Positions 50,701 through 62,200 of a DNA stretch of 64,000 nt are shown one piece after another. Position 1 is the stretch's first letter, and each line of letters opens with the position of its first letter. The DNA comes from Cloeon dipterum (taxonomy: Eukaryota > Arthropoda > Insecta > Ephemeroptera > Baetidae), in NCBI RefSeq assembly GCF_949628265.1, contig NC_088786.1, positions 1,116,001 through 1,180,000 on the forward strand. Reading direction: 5' to 3'. The position numbers were made by a program, and so were the translations under genes. The notes beneath the pieces were generated by a model. It was not told where the DNA came from, ran no database searches, and saw only the letters and a program-made list of their open reading frames with translations.

Positions 50701-52817
50701 AATTTGCGATCATTTGAAACCAGGAATTCGGACAGCGACAAATCGACTACTTACTCTTGTGTTCACTATTTTGGACTGTAAAACAAAGATTTCATTTCTT
50801 ACTCCCAATACTGGTGCGTTTACAGCTTCCAAGATCTAAGGAGAGACTTGCAAGCTGTGATTGGAACTCGGGCTAACATCAATATTGCTCAGATTGAAAA
50901 CTATGGAGGTGAAACATTCCTGTCGGAGGAAATGGCGATTACCATCCTACAGGAAAGCAAGTCCGCCTTTCAGCGATGTCAATTGGTAGCTTTTTCACAG
51001 GGAAATATATCTAAAATGAAAATGACCAAAACTCTTTGCAGCTCTCTCAACCTAAGGAAACGGCCGCCAATGCTTCTCTAGTTTTGGAAATCTTGCTCCA
51101 GTATTTGGTGGTCGAGCACATCGATTACGCCATTGATTTGGGTTTGCAAGCTTTGCCCATTCCTGAGAAAAGCAATCCAAAGATTTACTTTTTTGATGTC
51201 GTCAGACAGTGCAATGCAATAATTCATCTGCTCGAGAAACAGTTCAGTGATAGTGTTGTGCCACTCATTAGGTATGTATTATGCATCGCATTTTAATCAA
51301 TTTGCGAAGAAATCTTTTCCCGTTACCTAAAATACCTAAAAATGAGAACTAAAAATTGCTGTTGAAATTTTTGAGAAAATCGGCTCCAAAGTTTGCTCAG
51401 GGTTGCATTTGCTTACACCCGGTTTTTTTCACCACTGGTTTTTAACGGTTTTCACCACTCAATTTTTACCAATTTCTTGCGCAAGAATTGCAAAAAATGA
51501 ATTTATTCCAGTTTTTTTTCTGTGAAAATCTAAAATTTCGGTCAGAGTGCTCAAAATTTCCTCCACTGTGCAGATATTTTAAATTGCCATTCTGCTGCCT
51601 CAATTTCCCCAAAAATTCATCTCTGACAATTCTTCAAGTCATGAGCTAATAATTAGAAATTGATTGAAAAATAAGGAGAAAACATTGCCTGCAAGAAACT
51701 GGTTAAAATTGAAAAAAACGCAGTTTTACCACTGCACTGCATGTGTTTTTAAATGCGGGTTTTTTGCAACCCTGGTTTGCATCATTTATTTCCCTAAAAA
51801 TTCGCAAACCAAAGGATAGACCGCGACAAGAGGGATCAAAATGAAGCAAAAAAATCATTGAATTATTCCATAAATTTGGAGCAATCTGAAATTTAATTTT
51901 TCCTTGGTCCTGATTTAATTATTGCACATATTTTAAAACTAAACTGTCGCTAAATTTCAATGAAAAACCACTTCTTGCCATAGTCAACTATCCAAAATAT
52001 TCTTGATTAGTGGCCTGTAAAGCTGTTCTTTAAATAAATTTGGTGCTGCAGTTCAACACCCAAACACTCGGAGTGCCTTCAAAAGAAAAAGCAGCTGCTT
52101 GAGCAGATTGAGACCAAACTTGACAACGGTTTGGACAGGACAATAAACGCAATCGTCGGTTGGGTCAAAAGTTACCTGCAAAGTGAGCAGAAAAAATCAG
52201 ACTTCAAACCAGAGACGGACGTAGATACTCTCTCGTCACAGGTATCGAATAATTATTGCCATCGTCTTCTGAACTCTAATTTTATGTTGTTTCAGGCGTC
52301 CCTAAAAGTGGTACAGTTCATGAATGACATAACCAAAAAGGCGCGGGACAGTCTAGATGGGAAAAATGTGGACCACTTCCTGATGGAGCTTGGTGTGCGC
52401 TTCCACAGGGTGATATTTGACCACCTTCATCAGTTCCAGTTCAACTCGGCTGGTACGTGTTTGTCGCGCGCGGTCAAAGAACCTGCTGATGGCAACCTTT
52501 CACAGGTGCGATGTGCGCCATCTGTGATGTCAACGAGTACAGGAAGTGCGTGAAGGCTTACAAGCAACCACTGGTCGACACTCTCTTTGACTCTCTACAC
52601 GCCCTTTGCAATTTGCTTCTGGTGAAGCCGGAGAACCTGCAGCAAGTCTGCAATGGGGAGCAATTGGTATGGATTTCCCCTTCCTCTATGGGGATTGATT
52701 ATAATTTTCGTCTCTCAGGCTGGACTGGACAGGTCAATCCTAATTAATTTCATCCAGCTCCGCAGCGACTACAAAACGCAAAAGTTGGCCGTCACCTTGA
52801 AAGGACTAGCCTCGTAA
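47774..52817 (+). CDS. EXOC5: exocyst complex component 5 (Sec10)
   Basis: A subunit of the octameric exocyst that tethers secretory vesicles to the plasma membrane. Thirteen coding exons: 47774-47806, 47927-48054, 48322-48439, 48498-49133, 49193-49269, 50408-50518, 50578-50673, 50826-50985, 51042-51271, 52052-52241, 52296-52452, 52506-52666, 52719-52817. All phases agree, giving 731 residues (human 708). Family landmarks are EPFDADEFVERLAWRT near the N-terminus, an early coiled coil (about residues 55-95), VLHLGDQLESVN and AADIIQKLHLISQELP. Further on come KHQKKAIQTGG, HGETFLS-like YGGETFLSEE, HSECLQKKKQLLEQIETKLD, EQKKSDFKPE, MELGVRFHRVIFDHL and ICDVNEYRKC..LFDSLHALCNLL. The short Met-rich start (MFMQYMKELEQ) before the first conserved block is supported by an in-phase donor. 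Introns 5 and 9 carry three MITE insertions. Confidence 0.96.
49295..49363 (+). mobile_element. short hAT-like MITE (TAGAGGTCTCA family)
   Basis: A 69-bp internally deleted copy. TAGAGGTCTCAGCCGCGAGA begins it and GGCTTAGACCTCTA ends it, with GCGGCTGGC blocks between. It lies in EXOC5 intron 5. No convincing target duplication is left. Confidence 0.72.
49572..49861 (-). mobile_element. hAT-like MITE (CAGGGTTGCA family), copy 2
   Basis: 290 bp with terminal repeats CAGGGTTGC and GCAACCCTG, flanked by GCCACCGG and GCCGCCGG, an 8-bp duplication with one change. Internal blocks such as TTTTAACCAGTCTTGCAGGC and ATTAGCTCATGAC match the other two copies. It lies in EXOC5 intron 5, inserted next to a family D repeat. 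Confidence 0.83.
49862..50300 (+). repeat. dispersed repeat family D, copy 4
   Basis: GAGCTCACAAAATCGTGAAT, ATCTCGAGTTCTAAT, CACTTTTAGGATGGAGAAAC and CTAGTCTTGGCGTCAAG match the other family D copies in order. It ends before EXOC5 exon 6. Confidence 0.55.
51398..51774 (+). mobile_element. hAT-like MITE (CAGGGTTGCA family), copy 3
   Basis: 377 bp with perfect terminal repeats CAGGGTTGCA and TGCAACCCTG. Six matching bases (GTTTGC) flank both sides. It is inserted inside an older family C repeat, whose halves resume on each side, in EXOC5 intron 9. Confidence 0.85.
51775..51990 (+). repeat. old dispersed repeat (family C), split by a MITE
   Basis: The left part (TTTTTGAGAAAATCGGCTCC, 51367-51397) and this right part (GACCGCGACAAGAGGGATCA, AAACTGTCGCTAAATTTCA) make up one copy interrupted by the insertion at 51398-51774. 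Confidence 0.55.
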
Positions 52818-52925
52818 CTTGTTGTCGTAATATGGTGTTGTGTTCTAACCTTATTTATTTCATTTCATATAGGGAATTGTATGGAAGTAATTAAACAAAT
52901 TTAGATAAAGAGCAAAAACAGTTTA

Positions 52926-55914
52926 TTATTTCTTAGATTTCCCAGACTTAGCGGCCTTTGCAGGAAATTTTTCTTTAATTTCCTCGACCAAGTGAGGAAT
53001 ATGTTTGACCAAATCTTCAGCATCCATTTTGAAATCGCTGTCAGTCCACAATTGTCTCAGTTCTTGGCCTAGAACACCCAGTTGTTTGCCATCTGCAATG
53101 ATATTTAAAATTTAATAAATGGAACTTGACAGGAATAAAAATTCAACAAATCTGGGGAAAACCAGCGTTTGTTTCATGAACGCATTTCATAATTATCTCC
53201 AATGACGTTGATAAAACATTTGACTCACTTATTTCTGGTGCATGCTCTTTCATCATGTGTCCATTAACTGGGAACTTTGGTACCTCCCAGTCTTCTATTT
53301 GTTGCGCCATGCTTGGCTGGCCAATGTGAAGAAGTAGCTGAACAGTCCACTCCTTTGTGTCCTTTGGCTTGTCTCTGCTCATGGCAACAATGGCTTGGTA
53401 TGGCCTGAGGTAAAATTCCCCATTGTCACTAATGAAAACACAACGTAGTCTCAAAAACACTCAAAATGCAAAAGGAAGGGCGTTGAGAGTGGGCCAATTT
53501 GAAGAAGAACATGACATTGCCTTTTTTTAATCAATGAGGATAATCGTGTTAGTTTATTATCAAGGATTATTGAGAAAGGCTAATGACAAAAAAATTATAT
53601 AATTTTTAGAAGTCTTAGCCAGCCGAGTGAAACCGAGCAAAAAATTCGGCTAAGCCGGTCCTGCCGGCCGCCGTCTCAAATCTCGCGGCAGAGACTTCTA
53701 ATCATTTTACGTTTCATAGGGTACAAAAAGGGGTTTGAAGGGTTGGCACCCTGAAACTCCTTCGGCTATCTAGGGTAAGTTGAGTCTAGTCTAGTCTGGT
53801 GTGTGGTTTTTGAAAGTCCGACGGTTAGAAGTTGAGATTTGCGCATGCAAAACATTTTTTATAAAACCCCAATTTTTACTCACAATTCATCCTAATTTTT
53901 AAACATATTAAAATTTATAAATTTCAATTATTTGTTCAACTTAGAGATCAATTTTGAAAATTTGATTTAAGTGACCTCGATGTTTGCCCTACCACTTTGA
54001 GGTCAACAGGAAACAGGACGAGTTTAAGGGTGTCCGAATTTCTGTTCTATGACCAATTTGAACTAATTTGGAGAAAACTCGAAAAATCCCAAATCTCAAA
54101 ATTCAAGTGAGAAAGTTGGTTGTTTTTGTCAGAATTTCATTAGGTTAATTCAAATGGGGGAATTATTGCCAGCTTGGTGTGAATTAAAATTTTTGCAAAA
54201 TCATATTGTGCTTACTTTAAGGGCTTCATAGACCACTTCCTTTCATGGTGCAGAGTGATGAAAAGAAGCAAATCTCTTTCATAAGCTGAAAGCTTCAGTC
54301 TCTTGTGTAAAACGAGTGCCTGAAAAACATGATTAAATATTCATGCATAAAGTTACCACAAGTTATACACAATTATTTACCTCCTCCTCAGTGCTAATCA
54401 ATCCTGCTAGAAGGGTGATCGCATTGTATTTCTGTCCTTTTAGGTTCTTCCATACAGTTGAAAATCTTTCAGTATTTGGAGTTTTTGGCAGTCCTGGCGA
54501 ATGGAGTTGGTGTTAGTTAAATTTTAATTCAAACAACCCTAGTTTACCAATAAACTCAGGAATTCCTATTTCGATCATCACATTAATCAACTCCCCGGCA
54601 TAGTTTCCCTCCAATATTTTCCTCAACTCCATCCAGATCCGTTCACCAGAGATCCTTGACAAGCCAGACACATTGTTCCTAATTGCGTTTAGAGTCTCTG
54701 AGTCGTGCGAATTTGCTTCTTCTGAAATCCTTCCGTAGAACCTAAATGGAAGAAACGAAATAATTATTTTTGACTGATGAATTTAGAGGGGACAAACCTA
54801 AAATATCTTAGAATCCTGAGGTAATCCTCTTGAATTCTAGTTGAGGCGTCTCCAACAAAAATTACCCTCCTTTCTTTTATGTGCTGAATGCCGTTAAAAT
54901 AGTCGAATACAGTTCCGTCGAGATCTAAAAACAAGCAAGGGACAAGATTAAAGTAAAACTTAACAGAAATATTGTGAAAAATCCTATAAATACTATAGAA
55001 AAATGATGAAAAAGGTTGCCGCTTAAATTTCTGAGAAAATCGGCATGCTAATCAAGAAGAACTGCCTCCCTACTGTAAAACAACGATTTATTTCACAATT
55101 TCCGTTTAATTTTTCGAGAAATTTCGTCAGAAATTATGAGGTAAACTATTTCTTAATCTCACAAACGATGCAAACTGTTCTTTTAAGGCTCCAATAATTT
55201 AAGCTCGTACCCATGAAAAGTGAGTTAATGGTCAAATCCCTCCTGTTGGCGTCCAGCTGCCAATCAGTCGTAAATTGGACTTCTGCGTGTCTACCATCTG
55301 TTGTCACATCAATGCGGAGAGTAGTGACCTGGATAAATAATTAAATTACCAATGCAAAAACAGAACAAACACCACACACCTCAAAATTCTCCTTGTCATT
55401 GATTCTAGGCGTGATTGTGCCGTGTTTTTCTCCTCTCGTGTTGATCATTCGAACATTCTCCCTGTCGAACATTTCTTTCATCTGTTCTGGCGTCGCTGTT
55501 GTGGCGAAATCCAAGTCGTGGGGGTTGATTCCCATCAGCAAATCCCTGCAGCAACGACACACGTTATAAATAAAAATGACCAAATGCGTTTTAAATCACT
55601 CAACCTGACGGCTCCCCCGGCAACCCTGATTTCAAAGTCATTCTTCTTAAAAATTTCCACCAGTGAATCGAGTTCTGGCGTGTAGATTGGGGCCAACTTG
55701 TCAACGTCAATCTTCAGGGTGGCGGGTTCGATGCGTTTGTATTCCATGATGTTTGGTTTCGCCGAAACGGAGGAAAATGACCAAAATGCAGCCTAAATAA
55801 ATAAACAAAACCAGTCGAATTGTATCATACGATAATTTAATTAAGAACTGAGTTGCAAACCTCTTTTCCGCGAAAAGCTCTAAAAGCTAAGGATAAAATA
55901 GGCCTCCTAAACAT
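52926..55914 (-). CDS. TRNT1: CCA tRNA nucleotidyltransferase 1 (mitochondrial and nuclear/cytosolic)
   Basis: Adds CCA to the 3' end of tRNAs without a template. Ten coding exons: 55861-55914, 55605-55792, 55380-55545, 55211-55328, 54798-54924, 54548-54741, 54381-54493, 54216-54319, 53229-53404, 52926-53092, in phase throughout, giving 468 residues. Motif A GGAVRD with DLD is at residues 77-82 and 91-93, the two metal-binding aspartates being in HDLDFAT. The nucleotide-selecting ANRRD is at about 163-167, followed by [18 protein letters not shown] and [13 protein letters not shown]. The first 18 codons ([18 protein letters not shown]) are Arg-rich, lack acidic residues until the end, and look like a mitochondrial presequence. 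A second Met (MEYKRIEP) at 55747 could start the non-mitochondrial form. The C-terminus is Lys-rich. Confidence 0.96.
53607..53700. mobile_element. short hAT-like MITE, diverged termini
   Basis: 94 bp bounded by TAGAAGTCTTAGCC and a GCAGAGACTTCTA end, with GCCGGC-rich interior. The flanks ATAATTTT and ATCATTTT are an 8-bp duplication with one change. It lies in a TRNT1 intron, directly beside a family E repeat. Confidence 0.75.
53701..54205 (+). repeat. dispersed repeat family E, TRNT1 intron copy
   Basis: CAAAAAGGGGTTTGAAGGGT, GGCACCCTGAAACTCC, GGCTATCTAGGG and GGTTAGAAGTTGAGATTTG match 1300-1640 in order. It fills most of the intron between two TRNT1 exons. Confidence 0.6.
55015..55195 (+). 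repeat. old dispersed repeat (family C), TRNT1 intron copy
   Basis: CTGAGAAAATCGGCATGCTA and CTGCCTCCCTACTGTAAAAC then ACGATTTATTTCACAATTTCC align with the family. It lies in the TRNT1 intron between the exons that end at 54924 and start at 55211. Confidence 0.55.
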
Positions 55915-56450
55915 CCCAGCAAGCCACACCAAAAAATGTACACATGTCACGCGTGCAGTTGTTTACAATTATACCATCTGATTGTGAGCTGGCCGACGAA
56001 ACGAAAGGTGGCCTCTGATTGGTCCAGCGGCTTTCAATCAAAAAGAACCGCGAAAGAGGCATGTCACAGGTTGGTGCACAAAATTGGAATTATTACTAAA
56101 TTAAATTTAAACCAGTACATTACATACTACGTAATGAAAAACTTTGCGGGTTTCACGGGACAATTTTGGAACTTTGAAATCTCCCCGTGGCCCATGGTGC
56201 AATCAAAAATGCCAAAAATGAGGTGTGCTATAATTCCTTGATTCAATAGATTTTACGTTAAATTCCATTTTAACATAAAAAATAAGAAAGATTAAAATAT
56301 TCATAGTGTTTTCTTTTCTTTGATAGCAGTTTCAACAATATATTTGGCGTTTTAAACAATTGTTAATTATCAGAAAGTATTAAAAAAAAAAAGGAACAGG
56401 AATCGTTTCGGCATCATCGAATAAGCACAAATAAAGAAATTTCAATCTGT

Positions 56451-56740
56451 TTGAAGCCACTGTTGTTGTACGGCACCCCAGCGTGGCACCCGGCCACCCA
56501 AACAAACATGCGGAAGCTCACCAGGGTGCAGAAGAACAGATCAGAGCACTCAGGGCTATCCACGGGAAGCATTATTTGCCGGCGCCGGACGAGCAGAAAA
56601 TCATGCCGCTTGAATTGCAGCTCCAGTACTTGCTGCTTTTCAAGAAATGTAGCAGTGATGTGACGACCCAGTCCTGGAAGGTGAAGGCCGTGAAGGGCAC
56701 CTGCTGCCGCCCCCGGTTAGGAAACACTTTTTTGGCCAAC
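56451..56740 (+). pseudogene. non-LTR retrotransposon (LINE) reverse-transcriptase tail, broken
   Basis: One frame reads LLLYGTPAWHPATQTNMRKL, a shape typical of the region just after the reverse transcriptase of Jockey/CR1-type LINEs (LLYG.P.W......L..VQ). Near 56540 the match moves to another frame (IRALRAIHGKHYLP, then LELQLQYLLLFKKCSS), so there is at least one frameshift. Both ends are truncated. It is a dead fragment. Confidence 0.6.
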
Positions 56741-58181
56741 GAGCCTTTTCTTTTCGGATCGCCGAGCAATGAAATGTGTATAATTTGCCTCATTGTCAGC
56801 ATGTCAGCCACTTCAAGACAGAAAATTTGAGAATTTCCCATCTGACCTCGAAGTTCATCTGTGGCTTGACAAAGGTTTTAAAGTTTGTGAGAGTGTTTTA
56901 GCATACAGGCCTTGCTTGTTTGGCTCGGCTATCTCTTGATTGCCGACCTTTAAGCGACCTGATCACTTTTTTAAGTGCCTTTTCACTCTTTTTTGTTTGC
57001 ATGTTAGAGGAATAAATAAATCGTCTAAAACCATTCAACAACAACTGCTGAAACCATCTAAGAGCGTCTAAATAAATTCAAATTCCAAAAGTAGTTGATT
57101 TCGTTTATTGCTTGGGAAATTTAGCAACTTTCCCTACAAAATGTGCAATAAAAATTCAATCAGGACTAGGGAACAGTTAAATTTCGGAAATTTCTAAATT
57201 TATCGAAATTTCGATCCCAAAGGTGAGCAAATAATAAAGTAAATTACCTTTCTATCGAAAGAAAATAATTTTCTTAGAAAATAACATAAATTAATTAGGA
57301 AAATACCTTTATTTTTTTAAATTTTGAACATATTTTGGTTTAATTATCTTTCCAAAAACGACGCTTAACATCAAAAAAAGATTTTTTTCCACATAAACGT
57401 GTTGAAAAGTCGGAACAAAAATACGTCTAAGATTCACATATCCCTTTTATCTTTTCAACAACCTAATTAGACGTGCATGTGAAATGAAGGTGATTTGAGT
57501 ATGAGCTAATATATTTTCATAATTTCAAGACTGTTCGATCCAATTCAATCATTATCAGGTTTGAAAGATTATCATTTAATTGAATTCAAATCGAGTACAA
57601 TAGTTGACGAAAATGACTAAGAGCCACGTGAATTAAAAGTGTACAAAATATATTATGGTGATGTCTCGTTCAATAATAAAATTTACCCGCAACAATTTAT
57701 TATTGCTCTCTTGCTTTACGAATGAACTAATTGTAATTTGATGATTCGTAACAAATTGGGAAGAAGTTCAACAGGAAACAACAGAGTCGTTAAAGGAAAT
57801 TAAACAGGCAATAAACTGTTTCAAATTACCTAAATTAACAGCTACGAGAAAATTCAGAATTTTAATAAAAGAAAAAACGAAAGCAAAATTATCGCAACTG
57901 TATGGAAATCTATTAAATCGGGTAGATGAATCACGCAGTTTGCCCTACAATAATTTTCTGTCCTGACGTTTGATTACAATCACAATAACCATCGAGCATA
58001 AAAATCTTCGATTATTTATGCAGATGCTAACGGCTAATTCCCATAATATGAATTTATTTAAAGGCCAAAGCATAATGCATTTAAGAGAAAGATTGTTCGG
58101 TCTGGGTATTAATTAAAAAAAAATTGGCTCCGGCCTTTCGGGCCATTAAGCACATTATCAAACTTATCTTAAAATATTTGG

Positions 58182-58235
58182 TCAGCCGCGCCAGCCACTG
58201 GCAAATATAAAAAATTCCGCGGCTGAACTTTCTAA
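58182..58235. mobile_element. fragment of hAT-like MITE (TAGAGGTCTCA family)
   Basis: TCAGCCGCGCCAGCCACTGG and a CCGCGGCTGAACTTTCTAA end match the GCGGCTGG-rich family. Only 54 bp remain. Confidence 0.45.
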
Positions 58236-59163
58236 TTTTTTTATAGAAATTATAGTCTTAATAAACAGTTGAATTTTCAGTCTACAAGGCATCATTATAG
58301 CAGAGTGGATTCATAAAAATTAAAAAAAAAACTCCAGAAGATTTTGAAAATTAGGTCAGAAAAAACGATGCAGACTTTAGTGTAATAACAAATTTCGCCA
58401 ATCATTTAAAGTTTATTTTTTTGGAGACCAACAAAGAAAATGTTTGTTTGAAGCCAATAATGTGTCTTGAAACGTCATATTTTTGTTGCTCAACTAGATT
58501 CGGCTTCTGCATAAATCTCCTTTTACGAATGTTATGAATATATTTGAATATTCATATCTGCGCAAGTAAACAATCCTAATTTAACCCGGTGAAACAGACC
58601 AATAAGTTCGTTGTCAAGCAAGAGGTATGTAATTAAAAATCTTGGCATTTTTCTTAAGATGAGCCAACAATAATATTTAACTGCGTATTTCTCGTCGATT
58701 CTCTCTGCCAAGTGCATAAGCACACAATCGGTAAACATGACCGCAGAAAGAGACAGAGAGAGAGAGATACACCTTTGGTATGCATAAACTTTGTCCCGCG
58801 TGTTTATATTAGCGACTTGTGTCGCGTAAAAAAATAAAACTGATTTCCACCTGCCCTAAAAATCAGTGCGGACCGTGTTTTCGTTCCCATATAGTTTTAC
58901 GTCACGGCCTTTAGATAGCATATATATATTTAAGTGAATTGCTGAATAGTTAAAGCGACTTGGACTGCATTCACGCAGCACGGACAGCACGTGCGCCTGC
59001 CAGCCCAACAGCAAAAAAAAGCGAGAGATGACAACGAGCTCACTTATCAACTAGTTGAGCGAAGGAAGACCGGGGAAGACCGCTGGTGGTGGATAGTTGG
59101 CCCGTCCCGACCGTCCCTTATTGTTTGTCACTTGTAACGTCGTCATCATCGCCACCGACGCTT

Positions 59164-59200
59164 TATATACACCTACGAGTGAACGAGTTAGCCGCAGTCC
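59164..59200 (+). promoter_or_regulatory. possible core promoter of the SLC17 gene
   Basis: TATATA at 59164-59169 is followed about 30 bases later by GCAGTCC (59194-59200), an acceptable initiator. The start codon is at 59260, which would leave a 5' UTR of about 60 nt. Confidence 0.5.
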
Positions 59201-59259
59201 AAAAACGGGAGCTTCTAAGCAACAGACAGTAGTCTCTTCGGACGCAGGGGACAGCCACG

Positions 59260-62200
59260 ATGACGGATAAAATTGCGAGAACTTTTGCCGATGAAGAAGG
59301 TGAGTTTGAGATTTTTTTTTCAATTCTCTCTCACACGCCTTTGCCGCGTGAAACCAATTCTCGAATTAGCGCTAATAGAAAGGCTAGACTTGTGTTTCTA
59401 AAACATTTTTTTTTTTAATTCACGTGATGCCCCAGGCACCTGCGTATAATCAATTGAAATTGCTCGAACTGATCCCTAAGCCAAAATTGACACAAGTATG
59501 TAGCAGCGTAAATTTTTCAGAAAAGTGGCTGCAAAATGGTGAGGACTGTCTCCTTACTTGAAATCCTATTTTATTTCTCAACAAAGAGTTCCCTTAAAAT
59601 GCTGTTGGACAGATCTCGACGAGAGGAATCGAAATCTGCCAAGAAAATTGGGCCAAACGCTCGAAATTTTGGAGAGAATTCGATAAATTTGAATTTTGGA
59701 TCCTTTTGTTATTATTGCAAATTGTAGAATACATTTTTTTATAGATAAACTGCTTCTATTAATTTTCAAATGATCCACTAGCGTTTATTGCACCAGAAAG
59801 CATTTGTCTTCTCAGTTTTCTAAAGAATTAAAAAAAGTGAAGATAGGATAATCTTGCTGGACAATGTTTTAAATAACAAGGAAACAATTGCATTTTGATC
59901 TAATCACCTCGTCAGGTTTATGTCGTAATCGTAATAATCGACCAAGTCGGAAACATTAGGAACGACAATTTGTTGTTGTGAACACTTTCAAACAATAAAG
60001 CCTTAGTATGCTGGTCGCTCATTTCAAATTCAACCTAAAGAGAGAAACATTTTCCAGTAAAGTCGATGACAATAAGTTTTCTATAAAAGACATAACAAGT
60101 TGTTTTTATAGAATAATTATAGCGCATTAAAGTAGAGCTTTGCACGCCAACAATTAAGAACATGTTGCATTGTTGACTCTATAGCTCATTTTTTTGTGAA
60201 ATTTAGCAACAATAATGATATCAGGACCGAGAGTTTCAAATTGTGCCGAATTTTCCGAAAAATTAGAAGCTTGAAAATGAAATAAATCGTGATTTTACTA
60301 TTAGGAAACAGTGATTAGCATGCAAACATTTCAACCAGAGATATTTTTAGCTTTTTCCTAATTAATAAAAAATAATATTCTCAGAAATTTTCTGTAAAGC
60401 ATTGCCGATAACAAGCACTCCGATAACATTTTGCTGCATGTGAAAATGAGTTGTTGACCACATTCTTCGATGACGGCTTTGCAAAAATTAAGACGATGTT
60501 GACTGCCGTTAATATCACAAATGCGGTGACCTTGCAGGGTCAGCCAGCAGCTGTTAATTACTTCTCATAATCCCAAGAGTGCACGGCGCACACTCTCGCA
60601 GTTTGTTTAACCTATTCTTATGGTGCAGGAGCGCCCATTATTCGCGCGTCGGTGCGAATTTGTGCAGAATAGAGTTGATGGACGAGCTCAATGAAGCGCG
60701 CACTTGATTGAGTCATTGGCTCTAACGAGAAAACATCATTAAACACGAGAAAAGGAGAGAAACGATCGAGGCTGGAATCCTTTTTTAGCTCTGGTTAATA
60801 CTTAATTTCCATTTGCATTTTATAATTTGTGTTTCAAAGTAAGTTCCTTTTTTATGGTTCTGCAGAGCAACTCTGCTCTGTATTTTGCCATATCGAGACT
60901 AATAATGTTGTCCGAGTTAATTGAATAAGCAAACGCAAAGTAAACAAACGTTTAACTTTATGGTGTTTTTTGTGATTTTCTGATAAAATCAAATTGTTCA
61001 AAATTTGGTATTGTTATTAATTATTTTTTAATTAACTGAAAAAGAATGAGAATAATTCAATAATAATATTAAGCCTTTTGGAAAATAACGACGTTTCTAC
61101 GGCGATTGGCTGAACCAATTTTCAGTTTTAGCATATCAAAATTTAGAAGTGGCTTAGAATACTATAAGGGCAGATGAAATTTTCAGGAAAAAACATTAAT
61201 ATACACACCCTTGAGCAGAAATAAGTGACAGCGAGGAAATGAAAAAGTAAAAGTCTTGGGTAATAAATTCAAATCAAGAGTTCGCACATTTATTACTGAC
61301 TGTGAGTGCAATAGAAATATCTTCCTGGTAGCTCTCTACAGATCGAAAATTGAATTGATGCTAAAAATAGTACAATTATAATTTCTTTCATATTCGCATT
61401 AATATCTGGTGACAATTAAAATTATGCACTCCACATTTTTAATTTTGGTGATAGCTGCCTTTTTTAAATTATTACATATAAAGATAGATTTAAAAGCACA
61501 AAGGATTTCATTCAGCCAGCACTCGAGTAAATTATTGCTACTTTCGGTGCTCATGCGGTTGGCATGGCAAACAACCATTAAAAAGGGTCTAAACGACAAT
61601 GGTCCGTGCCATCTGCCAGGATCGTGTCCTCTTCACATAATGGCACATGGCATTATGCAATTGAGCAATAATGAATCCTGCTGATACAGCTTAATTCGGG
61701 TGTCAAAAGAAAAGATGCCATGCAGCAGACAGATATTTGTCCAGCCGACAATCAATATTTAGAGATGGACTGTTATCTCCCGTTGCAAACAAAAATTAAA
61801 TTTATTTTAGATAGAGATTATAGGAATTCAAATTAAATGTAAGTTTTCATTTTTATTTTGGCAGGTCACGATGACGACAAGAGGCGGACGCAATTCGGCT
61901 ACCGACACTTCGTGACCTTCATGCTCTTCCTGGGAATGGCCAACGCGTACATAATGAGGACCAACATGTCCGTGGCGATCGTGGAAATGGTTGTGCATCC
62001 TAATTTAACTGCTGAAGATATTACGAAAAACCTCGACTTGGAAGACTGTGAACAGGATGGTTTGGAAGAATATATTGTAAGTGTCGTTGTGTCCACAATT
62101 TGTCAATTTTCTGATTCGAATGCCATATGTATTGCAATAAGAAAGTTTGCACAAACATAATTCCGATCTGCTTCATTCGCACTGCTCGCGTGTCTATTTA

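Larger units (their letters stand above)
55915..59259. other. long gene-free spacer, TRNT1 to SLC17
   Basis: Contains a LINE remnant (56451-56740) and a hAT-like fragment (58182-58235); the rest is strongly AT-rich with no gene. An (AG)n stretch is at 58754-58768. The last 150 bases should be the SLC17 promoter. Confidence 0.45.

Noticed and set aside
61409..61684. 91-residue hydrophobic-start frame in SLC17 intron 1
   Set aside because: A random AT-rich frame; no cleavage site, no promoter, and it lies inside an intron with no similarity to a known gene.
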